A DNA stretch of 64,000 nt, taken from Aralia elata. Lineage: Eukaryota > Streptophyta > Magnoliopsida > Apiales > Araliaceae. Under the pieces are notes generated by a model. That model saw nothing but the letters and a program-made list of their open reading frames with translations, ran no database searches and had not been told where the DNA came from. Each line of letters opens with the position of its first letter. The first letter of the stretch is position 1. The stretch spans positions 39,157,182 to 39,221,181 of the forward strand of contig CM068384.1 of NCBI GenBank assembly GCA_034770075.1. The letters run 5' to 3'. This document shows positions 34,173 to 45,872 of this stretch, in pieces. The translations under genes were made by a program, and so were the position numbers.

Positions 34173-35223
34173 AAGGGTGAGCAAAACAAATGCCCACCAA
34201 AATAACAATGAACGTTTCAACAAATAACTTATTTGTATGGTGTAATTTCGTGTTGATAATAATCCAGAATGGAAACATCTAAAAGCTCAATAGAACAAAA
34301 TAGAACATTAAGATATATTGAGGGTCGCAAGACCACGAACCATGCCCTAGGTTAACAGATAAGTTTGTTGTAACCTTTAACAGTTTAATAAACTACAACT
34401 GGACTAACCATCTCGTACTCAGGGTGATAAGCCCGTTGTACAATGTATTGTGCACAACCATTCAACGCTTTCGCGTAAGTATTCCCCTATACTAGGGTTG
34501 TTCTTCTCAGTTTTTGTCATCCAAGAACTCAGTTCAACCAAATAAAATTTGAAACAACTTAGATTATGATCAAAGATCAACAACAGTGATATACAATGAT
34601 ATAGATTTTGTATATCCAAGATATTAGAATAATGACTTTAATTAACTTGAGCTTTGAATAACAAAAATCCAAAAGTCAGAAGTTTAAGACATGTATTGTT
34701 AACTTGCTAAATGAGAAAGTAGGATTTAGAAGCTTACATAAACTGAAATCTAGATAAGATAAAGAAGCTTGCGTTAAGTAAACTTAAGATTGGAAACATG
34801 TTTAGTGTGAAAGAGTTGAGAATAAGAAACTTGCCTCGTGCGTAGTTTTCCTAATTACAAACCACGTACAATAAACAACCTACATATTCCGTTTGTATAG
34901 CAACAAAAATGATTAGTTACAATATTCACGTACATTAACACTCCAATTCTCATCTCAATTTCCAATTAATTACTGATTATCAATCCCATTTTAGAAACTA
35001 CAAGCTTAGCTACAACAATATTACACTTTAAGAATTTTCCAAAACTTTTCTTTAAGTTAAGGTATATTAACTTTATGTTTAATCATCATCAAATATTCAC
35101 TTAAAATCCATCTTAACATCTTGGTATTCATTTATTATATTAATTTAAGTTTTAATCTTGCATAGAGTGACATATCGCAATCACCAGAAAAGAAAAGAAA
35201 AAAAAAACTTCTCCAGCAATGAG

Positions 35224-35349
35224 CTCGCCGGGGCGAGAATTTGCTTTATAATTTTCTCGTCGGGGCGAGCTCCCGCTGGGGCGAGAATTTTCTTTACAAT
35301 TTTCGCGCCGGGGTGAGAAAATGCAGTTCATTTATCTCGCCGGGGCGAG
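35224..35349. repeat. GC-rich palindrome cluster in element 2 right LTR, five copies
   Basis: Modules start at 35224, 35256, 35272, 35304 and 35336 (spacings 32, 16, 32, 32). Compared with the left LTR, the 16-bp step has moved and several modules carry C-to-T type changes, yet total count and phasing are kept. Confidence 0.85.
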
Positions 35350-36654
35350 GAACTCGTCTGCCTTCACCCACAGTTCGCGAACCAGCGAAACTCAGACCAA
35401 AATTTTCAAATTCTATCATCCGACTCACAAATTAAACACACCCAGACATCAAACATGTTGTAAAATAGCTACCCAACATGTTTCTAACAATTCTAACTAT
35501 TATAAAACACATAATCAACCAGTTAAAGTCCAAAAATTCACTGATAAAACAAAATATTCATATTTTGGCCTATTTGACAAAATTAAACACTGTGAATTCA
35601 TCTCTAAACCATTTTAATCCATTCCACTTGCCTTCTTTTTGTTTCTCATCATGCTAACACAATTAAAAATCAATTTACCGATTAATATCCGAATTGAACA
35701 TCAAATTTTATACATTTAAGCCATACATGAATGTGAAACTCTGTAGAAACTAAAAACTCTATTTTAAAGCATGTTTTCATGAATTGATTCCTACAAATTG
35801 GTTTATAACATCATATAATCACTATTACATGCTTACTATCAATTACAACCAAGTAATTCATATATTTATCAAATAAATTTACATACAGGAAGGTAACAAT
35901 CATATACAGTGAAAAACTTTCTAACAAAATTTTAAAAGGGATTATACCTTCTATTGCTTTGAAAACTTAGCTAATCTTCTTTGCTTGAATTCTTGCTTCC
36001 AATTCCAAAATTCCACTCTCAATTTCTCTCTTCTTCTCTGTATATTTCTTTCTTTGGCTTATGAAAGTAAGCTGATAAAACTTCACGTAGTTTTATCAAC
36101 TCACCAGTTACAAACCCGGAAAGCCTCACCAGTTAAAAAAAACTAAAAGGTCGCAAAGCCTTGTTTGGCTAGACCCTAAAAAAAACTCATTTTTACCAAC
36201 CAAGAGCCACAAGGCCTTGTTTGGTTTAGCTAAATAAAACTCTTCTTCCATTTATTTTAATAACTCATTATATCATATAGTTTAATTGTCACACTAACAA
36301 TTTAATTAAACCTATTATAAATAAATCCAATTAAATCTTACTAATTTAATTATAACTTTTATTTGACCAATAACACTATTACCAAATAAAGTATTTTATT
36401 CAAATAAATCCTTTACTCAAACAAATCAGTTAATCATCTAATTTAATTATTAAATTAAATTAGAATAAACACATCAAATCACATTCAAATAACATCTAAC
36501 ACAATTACTCTTAACATGAATTATTCCACAATAACTTTATCATTTATTTATTTTACTCAATAAATAAATAAATTAATAATAAAATATTTATTAACTCAAT
36601 AAATATTTTAAATTATTTACAAAATTCACAATCGTTACAATGGCGCCAAAAACT

Positions 36655-38182
36655 TGTTATCCAATTTCGCAATTAGCAATTTACATGCAAGTATACACGA
36701 TCAACAAGTAATATAATGGTAAGAAGGTTGTCGATCCTACGAGGACTATTTACTAATAACTACCAATTACTAAAATTGTATCAAATCAATCTTATTTAAA
36801 CAATTGAATTAAATTTATGGATTAAAATTAAAAATTAATTAAACTAAAATTAAAATTACTAAATAAAGATTAATATCATATTAAGATGCTAATACTATAA
36901 CTTTCCCAATGCCCCGTCTGAATCTCTTCACTCCCCTTTTAATTAACTAACCAAAACAAATCATTAACTGCGAAATCAACATTATTTATAAACCTCTTCC
37001 GATGATCATATAAAAATATCCATCCCGATTAAATCACTATATTCCTATGAGAAATAATTTAGAACAGACTCATTAAGATCAAATTCTCCCAATAGTTACA
37101 TGCAGCATATAGGTATATTGTTATCCTATACACAAATCACATTATTCAATCCTAAGAAGAATAAACTAGAATCATGTTATCATATTCAAATCTAAACCCT
37201 ATAATTCATCTTCCAATTTCATATAGGTTATCATAATAATTGTTGGCCAAACAATCATAACATGAAGCATAAAATATGATAAACAATTCATATATGATCA
37301 ACAATAATCAAAAAATAGTAAATTAATTCAACTAAACATTGGGTTCCATTGTAATCTTAATTTAAAATTTAGTTCATAACGAAATAAGAAAATATCATCC
37401 AAAATTTAAATAACATCCTCAGATTACAAAAATAAAAGGAAAAGTGAAAAAAAAACAAAAATTGTGTAGTGCAGCTCTCGAACTCCAAAACTCTGCCTTT
37501 AATCCTTGCTTTCCTTCGCGTGCTTTCCTCTTCCATTCCTTTAAAATCTGATTAGCAATCTAGACTTCAGTGTCTCTTAGTATCAGCCTCTGGTTGTGTA
37601 CTTATAGGATTTCTTTACACGACCTGGCAGTCATCGTGTACAATTCAAACTCAGCGCGCAGCATCCTAGTCCAATAGAATAGCAACACAGCCTGACAAGC
37701 CAGCCCAGCACATCAGCGCTGCGGTGCTATCACGCAACACCTAAGTGCTTGCTTACTACAACTCCAGCGTTGCGGCGCCAATAACCAACATTGTGGCGTT
37801 GGACTGCTCTGGCACTCGCACGCGCGTCTGCGCTTGCCTACTGCACGTTTCCGTTTGTCGCGCCAATCTGCTCTTTGTCGTGCCCATCTGCTCTAACCCG
37901 CGCTTGGCTGCCGCAACTGACTGTATCATGCGCCCCTCTGCCGCATGTTACTGCACGCGCCTGAGCCCCAAGCTGCTGCTGATTCATGCCATGCTTTGAT
38001 TGCTCAGCTTCACTTTCTGATTTAAATGCAACCAATTTGCTTCCAACTTTACTTCTTTATCCCCGCTTCCTTTTCCTACACAAAAAATAATAAAACATAT
38101 AAAAAGTAACAGAAAATACCCGAGAATTCACAAATCATCAAGCTAAAAATATTTAATTCGTAGGTATAAAACCCACTCATCA
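36655..38182 (-). repeat. Athila-type LTR of the alpha element
   Basis: It starts TGTTATCC after the primer-site remnant (CGCCAAAAACT) and ends CCCACTCATCA. 1528 bp. Near its left end is the box GCAAGTATACACGATC, shared with the other Athila-type LTRs here. A GC-richer part at 37640-37990 holds variants of AGCGCTGCGG. Confidence 0.8.
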
Positions 38183-38544
38183 TAGTTCTTCAAGTGTATA
38201 GTCATCATCTTCTTTAAATAATACCTTACTTCCTGAAATAGATGCTTCATTGTTCATCATGAGACAGAGGTTGACCACTTCTTTTTGTAGTTCTGATGTC
38301 TCCACATACTCATTGAGATCACAACCTCTTGCAAATTCCTACGCACTCTTGCTTTCCAACCTCTTCCGTCAATATTATCCTGAGCTGGTGTTAATTCTGA
38401 GTTGGATGAGCGCGTGTGCATAAAAATTCTACAAGTACCTGAAACCAAAACAAAAATAAAAATAGAAATGAGAAAAGATTAGAGTTGTCTAAGTCAAACA
38501 ATATAGCTTAAAACTGATGATAATAATAAAACTCTAACGCCTGT
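38183..38544 (-). mobile_element. Leader/gag start remnant of the beta element
   Basis: Sequence between the alpha LTR end and the beta primer site. A 63-codon minus frame (38448-38257) containing MHTRSSNSELTPAQD may be the beginning of gag. It is cut by the alpha LTR. Confidence 0.5.
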
Positions 38545-38561
38545 CCCCGGCAACGGCGCCA
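38545..38561 (-). other. Beta primer-binding site, tRNA-Asp type
   Basis: The minus strand reads TGGCGCCGTTGCCGGGG, the plant tRNA-Asp complement used by Athila elements, six bases from the LTR. Confidence 0.88.
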
Positions 38562-38567
38562 AAAACT

Positions 38568-39853
38568 TGTTGCCTCTTTTTAAGTCTTAAATAAAAGAGC
38601 TCTAACTCACGCAAGTATACGTGGTCAACAAGTAATACAGAGGAAGTAGAGTATCGTCCCACAGAGACAGGATTAAATTAAATCACTATGCATCAGTCCT
38701 ATCACTATACTTATTTGCCTAAACTATTGACTTACTTTTGGTGACAAAATTATTTTTATATCAATTAATAACTAAATATGCAAATACTAACAAAATATAT
38801 CAAGCTTGGAATTAATGGGATCCTAACTTCATTTAATAATTCATCTAATTACCACTATCATGCTAGTAAGTTCACTTTTCACAGAAAAGTAGCCAAGGAC
38901 ACTAAAACAGATATAACCATTTGTCAATGCATTATGACCAACTCACGTAATATCCATACTCGATAGACATCATGTAATCACCACTATAATCAAAATCACT
39001 ATATTTCTATGTGAAATTGCAATTATATTGTTCTTAAGCACAAGTCCTTATTTTGACTCTTACGGTGAAACAATATATTTCTATCTGTCCCACACAATAT
39101 TAAGCTATCCAATTGAGCCTCATATTCGCAAGCTATCATGATTACAATCCATACTTATATGTTATTCTTCAATTCCATACAAGTACTACAATCGAATGGT
39201 GATCAAGCATTCACACGTGCAAAACAATCATGATAGAAAATCCTTATGATAAGTAAATCAATCTAGCAATCAAGACTGTAAATAAACTACATATTAAAAT
39301 CCGTTAGAATCCCATAATGGAGATTAGTTCATGACTGAACCAAAAGCCATTATGGGATCAAAACTATCCATGGAAAATAAACAATTAATTGAATTAAGAA
39401 GAAATAGTTTTATCAAACCCAATTGTGAATAAATTCCAGAGTAAGCTTAACCCACATCAAAATCCTGAGCTTGAACAAAAATAATCCACAAAAATATCTA
39501 TAAGAACTATCTCTAGAGAAGTAGAATATTAATCAATCATCCCCCTCTATTCTAATGTTGCCCTAATTACATAAGATAGGCATTAAGTCCTTTTCCGTAT
39601 CCAATTCTGCTTCTAGTAGACAAACTGCCGCACCTAAACTGCCTTTGGCGCCCCGGCGCCATATCCAAAATTACCAAGATGCCCCTAGCTTCAAGATTAG
39701 TTCCCAAACACCTGGATTGACCTTGTTACTCTTTCAATTCCCTCCTGCATAACATAAACACAAAAACGAATAAAATGATAATAAAAACACTCAAAGATAG
39801 CAATAAATTAAGCTCAAAAGCACTAGATTCGTAGGTATAAAACTCACTCATCA
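38568..39853 (-). repeat. Athila-type LTR of the beta element
   Basis: 1286 bp from TGTTGCC to ACTCATCA. It carries the shared box CGCAAGTATACGTGGTC near its left end and a single GC palindrome GGCGCCCCGGCGCC at 39647-39660. Being next to a primer site, it is the 5' LTR of a minus-strand element. Confidence 0.82.
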
Positions 39854-40559
39854 TCTTTCAGTTCTTATTTGTTATGTGAACTAAATGATTAATTGTTTTA
39901 AATCTATGATGTAAAAGCATGATGTATTCTATGTGTTGCATGTATGAAACAACAAAGTCAATTTATGACTACGTTCGTCGAGTTAGAATGTTGATTGAGT
40001 TACGGAACTTAATTATTACTTGGTAATTGATGTACAGTATGTATGATATGTTTAGCCAGATGTTTATGATATATACAATGAGCATGTTATCTATGTGTTA
40101 TGTATTGTATGCAAACTGTTAGATTTTGCTGAGCTGTCGAGCTCATTCTTGCAAATAACCACTTTTGCAGGTTAAAGATACAAGGTAACGTTATTGTGCC
40201 TTACCCAACCCCAATGACATGGATCAAAATGATGCATGAAGATTAAATGTTTTAGTTGAACTTGAATTATGTTAAGTTTCTTTTGATAAATGTATTTACG
40301 TTAAGTTGTAAAGTTTGTATTGAGGTGTAAACTTTTATAATAAGTTTGACAAGATGAATCATAATATTAACATGATTCTAAGATATTTAGATGTAAAGGT
40401 TCAGAATTTTGGGATCGAGAATGACTTGTAATAGAAAATTTTGAATTATTTCGCATTTTATTAAGTTTATTATCGTTTATTGATGTAAAGTTAGAATGTA
40501 GATGTATTGTTAACGACCGAAGTCGAGAGTTGGAATGTTTAGAATTTGGGGTCGTTACA
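39854..40559 (+). mobile_element. 3' part of a plus-strand gypsy LTR
   Basis: It ends GGGGTCGTTACA, the mirror of the TGTAACGACCCC LTR starts usual in gypsy elements. It contains GAGCTCATTCTTGC and TTTTGCAGGTTAAAG, resembling the GCTCACCCTTGC and acceptor region of the Tekay-like LTRs, but in the opposite orientation. The left part is lost at the beta insertion. Confidence 0.5.
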
Positions 40560-40659
40560 GAATTGATGATAAAATAGAATCCTCGATTACAAACAGTTTC
40601 CATTCTCATCATCATATTGATGATCAATCTCCTTGTACTCTGCCATAAGAACTTGAGGT

Positions 40660-40711
<52 letters not shown>

Positions 40712-41071
40712 AGAAGGAGGACAACTATAAGTCCCCAATTTTTATAAATAAAACTTAATTTTCGTTATAAATATTATTCTAAACAGTAAAGTGTTATATT
40801 GATAAAAAAGTTAAAGTTAAGGGTGATATGTGTAAATTATAAGAGAAAAAAAGTATATCGGGGAATATTCGTTATGTCGGGGAATATTAGATAAAGTATG
40901 ATGGCACCGAAACAACGAACCCCATAACAAAATAATTGTCGGATATAGAAACGGCAGAAATAACCTTTTAATAAAAACAAAATTGTCAACGAAACTATTA
41001 TCTTTAATTGTTAAAATACCTGGTAATAAAGGAACAGTAACACTCAGTGTTCCACAGTAGCACACAGTATT
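40560..41071. other. AT-rich non-coding stretch with an (AC)n(AT)n(AC)n microsatellite
   Basis: No gene is seen. The compound microsatellite spans about 40661-40710. The remainder leads into the tandem arrays. Confidence 0.7.
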
Positions 41072-41353
41072 GCACAATATTTCGTATTATTGAATTAATA
41101 ATTGTCATAGTAGCAATTGCACAATATTTCATATTATTGAATCAATAATTGTCATAGTAGCAATTGCACAGTATTTTATATTATTGAACCAATAATTGTC
41201 ATAGTAGTAACTGCACAATATTTCATATTATTGAACCAATAATTATTACAGTAGCAATTGCATAGTATTTCATAGTATTGAATCAATAATTGTCACAGTA
41301 GTAACTGCACAGTATTTTATATTATTGAACCAATAATTATCACTATAACAAGG
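41072..41353. repeat. 47-bp tandem array, six copies
   Basis: Units begin GCACAATATTTCATATTATT at 41072, 41119, 41166, 41213, 41260 and 41307, an exact 47-bp period, with a few substitutions each. Each unit ends in a TCATAGTAGCAATT-like tail. Confidence 0.9.
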
Positions 41354-41484
41354 GTAGTAATAGAAAGTTACGTAATTAAAAGTCACGGGTATTAAATAGT
41401 TAGACAGACTCATTATTTGAAGAACACTAATATCTGTAATATTAATACATTAATTCAATAATGCAGAAGATGAATAATATAATA

Positions 41485-41631
41485 ATAATCTTAAAATGTG
41501 AAACGTGTAGATAACTAATATATGTTATAGATTAAAAATAATCTTAAAATGTGAAACATGTGGATAACTAATGAATGATATATATTAAAATCTTGAAATA
41601 TGAAACGTGTGGATAACTACTATATGGTATA
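41485..41631. repeat. About 50-bp tandem array, left part (three copies)
   Basis: Units contain ATCTTGAAATGTGAAACG and GTGGATAACTAATG. The array is cut by the gamma element and continues at 47822. Confidence 0.85.
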
Positions 41632-43380
41632 TGTTGGTCGATTTTGCAACCGATAAATACACGCAAGTATACGCGGTCAACAAGTAATATAATGATAAGA
41701 GAGTTGTCGAACCCACAGAGAATTATCTCTAGTGTATTTCAAGTACCAACTATATATCGTCTCGATTTTATTTAGACAATTGATGATTTGAGTTTATGTT
41801 GTTTAACAATAATTAAGAGTTATGGAAAGCGTTAAGATAATGAAATCTAATATCAACAAGTCTAAGATTGCAATTTCCCCCAACACTTCATTTGAATATC
41901 ATAACTCTCTCATTTGAACTAATTAACAACATAGAATTGTCAACCGAGAAATCAAAGTTACTTATAAGCCTCTGTCGATGGTCAAATTCGAATCTTCCTA
42001 ATGCGGCATGTAGGTATATGTCTATCCTACACACTATCAAGAGACCAATTTCAAGAACAATTAACAAGACACGTGTCACTAAATCTCATTAACCGTCCTT
42101 TCAATTACCAACTTTTACATAGGAAGTCATTAAGAAAAGATTCTCCATTGGTTGCACACGGTATCTAGGTATATGTCTATCCTAAATACTATCAAGTTAC
42201 CTATCATTGGGGATAATCAATAAGACACACATCACTAAATCTCAATTAATTACCCACAACAATCTTTAACTTTCGCATGATATCATAACAAGGTCTCAAC
42301 ACTATAATCCGTTCGTCAAGTTCATATAGGTTCCCACGGTAATTATTAGCTAGGTAATTAAGATATGAAGAATAAATTATGATATTCAATTCACAAATGA
42401 GTAATTAATAACAAAGAAAGAGAAGTCAATTCAAACTATATGTTGGGTTCCATTGAAATCTTAAAATACATGCTCTAGTTCATGGTAACTAAGAAAAACG
42501 TCAAACACATGGTGTTCATCATGAAATAGAAGTACAAATTCAAAGCAAAGCAAGAGATGATAAAATCCATTTTGAAGATATTCATATGTTGCTTGCTTGG
42601 TTGATGACAATTTCTAGCTTTTCCTCTTCCTGTGGCACTCTTTTCTCCTTTTGCTCCTTAGCTTGTTGCTGGAAATTCCTTGTATTGCAGCACTTTTGCT
42701 CCTTATTTGATGTTAATTTCCAGCCTCCCACTCTCTAGATGTCAAATATGAGGCCCCAAAGAGATATTATATAGTGCCTCTATGAAAAACCCTAGCAAAA
42801 CATCAGATTTTTGGTCAAAAAGTGAGTTGGAATCGCACTAGGAGCTAAAACGATCGCACACAGCACGCCCAGGCGCGCCCGCGCGCTGCCTGGTGCGCCC
42901 GCGCCCAGCCGCTGGCCATGTTGCTCGCCCCCCGCTAGCCCACGCCGCACGCGCACGCGCTGGCTGCCTGGTGCCTGGTGCCGCGCGCCCGCGCCCGTCT
43001 GCTGTCTGGCGACTCAGCTTTGACCTCTGTTAGTAAAATGCTCATAACGTTCTCATACGAACTCCAAATAAGGCGATTAAGAGGCTATGGAAAGCTAAGA
43101 AGTAGCTCTACAACTTCCATAACTGGAGTTCGAAATGATAATGGCTGGAGAAAGGGTGAAATTGAGCTCAAAGTGGTCGCTGTGTAAAATTCATGCTAAA
43201 TCTGCTGGTAAAACGACCATAACTCTCTCATACAAACTCACATTGGGATGATTCAAGATGTTCCGGAAAGCTAAGGAGATTATCTACAACTTTCGTTCTT
43301 TGAGTTTTGAGAGATAAAGATTGGATCATGGTTGAAATTGAGCCGCAACCAGCTGTTATGTCAATCGGAAGCTCAAAAAT
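41632..43380 (-). repeat. Gamma 3' LTR, about 240 bp short at its U3 end
   Basis: Collinear with 45873-47600 up to GGAAGCTCAAAAAT, after which the sequence changes to internal-type DNA (GGTTTGTCCTCAAGC). The TCATCA terminus and polypurine tract are missing. Near 42870-42990 it has a CpG-rich zone with GGCGCGCCCGCGCG and a variant 20 bp apart. Two copies of a CATAACT...CTACAACTT segment follow. Confidence 0.8.
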
Positions 43381-44668
43381 CGGAAGCTAAGGAGATTAGG
43401 TTTGTCCTCAAGCAAAACAAACCTAAACTACACAATTCAAATACTTCTAATACAACCTAACTTGAGCAATGAATTAATAAGCCGACAATGGTCTCAAAGG
43501 CATCAACACATGGAACTCAAGAGAACAAACAAAATGTTATAAGTCTAAAATTTCAATTAGCTAGTCATAACTTGCTTAAGGCCCCTTCCGTGTGTGTGTG
43601 AGTACCCAATAGCACTAAATCAATTATAGCTCGGATGAACTTATGCAACCACATTACCTTATGAAAGAAATCAAAATAAACTTCAAAAATCACATGTTTG
43701 ACACATCACTCACCGCAAATGTATACAAATCACAAATTTCCAAAAAATTTGAGATCAAAGGACTCTAGGCGAGCGCATTTTATGCTCCATTTCAACCTAA
43801 GCCCGCTCTTGTGGGCGAGTGTGTTTCACGCTCTATCTCAACCCACCGCAAGATTTACAATATAGCTATCTTTTCTTCTTCTTTAATTTTTTCAATATAT
43901 AGGAGAGTGCGTCTTACGCTCTATCTCCCTAAGGATGTGTTTATGAGTGAGTGCGTTTTACGCTCCATCTTAACTCACCACAAGACCAACAAATCAAAGC
44001 AAACGGACTTGGACACCTTGCTTCAAGTGATGTTTAAACGAGTTCTAGAGCTTATAGATCCCTCCCTCAAGCATTCGGTTATAAAAGCCTTCTCTAAGCA
44101 TACAACTAGCTTAATACTCATGGGTAAGTGCATAAAAGTGAAAGGACGCATAAGTAAAATAATAACCAATAAACGATAAGCACAAAGACTAAGCAAGAAT
44201 TGTCTACGTCTCATGGGTTAGATTCTCTTCAAACAGGCTATTATCATTGACCATGGATTATAGTTCAAATCAAATTTAAACAATGCTCAAGGGATATAAC
44301 CTAAAAATAAATAAATATTTTTTTGAATATGAAAAACACACTTAAAACTCACAAATACTAAATTAAAAACACACAAATACGCAAATACTAAGTACTACCC
44401 CCAAACTTAAACTTGACATTGTCCTCAATGTCCAAAATAGGAAAAATTAAAATAGAAGACTTCCCTGAGAACGTGTCAAGTGCCATTGATATCATCTTTC
44501 AATACCTCTACGTTAGGGGCGTACCTGAAAGCAGATGACTAAAGAAATTAAAATGCAATTAAACAACTAAAATGTAATCAAACAAAAACAAAAGCAAAGC
44601 AATAAACTTGGGTTACCTCCCAAGAAGCGTTTGGTTTATAGTCGTTAGCCCGACTCCTTTATTTCCTT
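43381..44668 (-). other. Gamma internal 3' region with palindromic repeats
   Basis: No coding sequence is recognised. At 43768-43975 four dispersed copies of GAGTGCGTTTTACGCTC (imperfect dyad) occur 44, 89 and 44 bp apart. At 44396-44425 there is a polypurine-tract-like complement, CTACCCCCAAACTTAAAC. Confidence 0.6.
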
Positions 44669-45739
44669 TCAATCTGGCTCAATCGCAAAAATGACCATAG
44701 CGTGTCGCCTCGCTGTTCTTTCTTTGATTTGCCTGGCATGCATGCCTGATTGGCGACCCTCAAACTTCGTTTCAACCGATAGCAAGAAGAAGCTTTCATC
44801 ATCCGCTTTATCCATTATTGCACTTTTGTCAAGATCAACATGAAGATATTCTTCATGAACCAATGGGTGCTCGACGGCTTTGAAAATCTCAAATGTAACT
44901 TCTTGATCTTCAATATCCTTTTCATAATCCCCATTCATGCTCCTCGTCTCATCAACCTCAGAATCAACATCTATAATAGGATGCACACTCTCAAAATTTT
45001 CACTAATAGCTTCGTGCGACTCCTCGCCACTTCCTTGATCATCTACCATGCACTGCTCTTCACCTTCCTCCATAGGGTCGATCTCTGTATCGTAAGTTAA
45101 GGTGCTTTGCGGGTGAATAATGTAAGTATTGGCAACATAGTTCATGATGCTCTACACTGAAGCTTGTAGATTTGCCAACCTAACCTTATTTTGAGAGATA
45201 TGAGATATGTTCCTAGTCATGAGCTCTTCCCTCATTCTTTCCTCTTCGTCACATCTATGTGAATTCACTATACATTGCTCTTCACCTTCCTCTATAGGAT
45301 TAATCTATGTAATGCAAGGTGAGGTGCTTTGCGGGTGAATAAGCACAGCCTCGACAAGTTGTGTCATTTGGTTCTCGAGGTTTCATAATGAATCTTATTG
45401 CTCTAAGTACATGGAAAGAATCTCCTCCAAATAATATGTATCCTTTTCTTGTGGTGGAGGATGGTAAGAAGATTCTGAATGGTATGAGAGACTTGGATCA
45501 AAGAATTGATCTTGATTGTTGTCCCATGAAAAGCTCGGATGATCTTGCCAACCCGGATGATAGTAGTTTGGGTTGTAGTCAGCTTGATTCTAACAATAGG
45601 CATTTTGAATGGATTGACTCTCAAGAGTGTCAACAAACCTTGCACCATTTGCATTTTGTTCTTGCAATTGCTCAAGAAGTTTTGACGAACTTGGTTGTGT
45701 CGTCCCCTCATAATCCCAGTGATAGTTATGCGCATCCAT
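44669..45739 (-). pseudogene. gag: Gamma degenerate Athila-type gag
   Basis: A frame from ATG 45739-45737 runs to TAA 45397-45395, with one internal TAG (45592-45590). It contains YYHPGWQDHPSFSWDNN, the counterpart of the Athila NPGWRNHPNFSW block. Downstream REELMTRN...RLANLQ resembles the helical part of Athila gag. A 158-codon acidic frame (45145-44669) follows. About 80 bp around CTCTTCACCTTCCTCCATAG are duplicated near 45050-45130 and 45270-45345. Non-functional. Confidence 0.7.
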
Positions 45740-45849
45740 TAACTAAAATCAAAACAAAACAAAATAAACAATAAGCAAATTATTTACAAGTCTAAATTAA
45801 GAACAATTCGATTGTAATTAATATTGAAAAAAACACTAGCAGAAAAATT

Positions 45850-45866
45850 CCCCGGCAACGGCGCCA
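45850..45866 (-). other. Gamma primer-binding site, tRNA-Asp type
   Basis: TGGCGCCGTTGCCGGGG on the minus strand, six bases from the LTR start at 45873. Confidence 0.9.
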
Positions 45867-45872
45867 AAAACT

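Larger units (their letters stand above)
24636..36639 (-). mobile_element. Element 2: decayed chromovirus-type retrotransposon (Tekay-like)
   Basis: LTRs 24636-27476 and 33810-36639 differ by a few percent. Flanking bases ATGGT (24631-24635) and ATGGC (36640-36644) fit a 5-bp target duplication with one change. The gene order equals element 1 (extra ORF, gag, protease, RT, RNase H, integrase). However, five stops and a frameshift break pol, and its last roughly 150 bp plus polypurine tract are missing. A 554-bp piece of the right-hand flank (27477-28030) stands in their place. The insertion target is the primer-binding site of the Athila-type alpha element. Confidence 0.9.
33810..36639 (-). 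repeat. Element 2 5' LTR
   Basis: 2830 bp, starting TGTGACGCCCCC and ending GTTACA, collinear with 24636-27476. A roughly 15-bp deletion lies beside the acceptor-like site. Confidence 0.9.

Noticed and set aside
37745..37999. Cys-rich 84-codon frame in the alpha LTR
   Set aside because: It sits in a GC-rich LTR zone, overlaps an antisense frame and has no homologue in the partner sequence.
45361..45774. 137-codon plus-strand frame
   Set aside because: It is antisense to the degenerate gag whose minus-strand reading shows the Athila HPGWQDHPSFSW block.
38545..45866. tRNA-Asp-like strings
   Set aside because: Only the 3' 17 bases of a tRNA are matched, in complement, next to LTRs: primer-binding sites, not tRNA genes.
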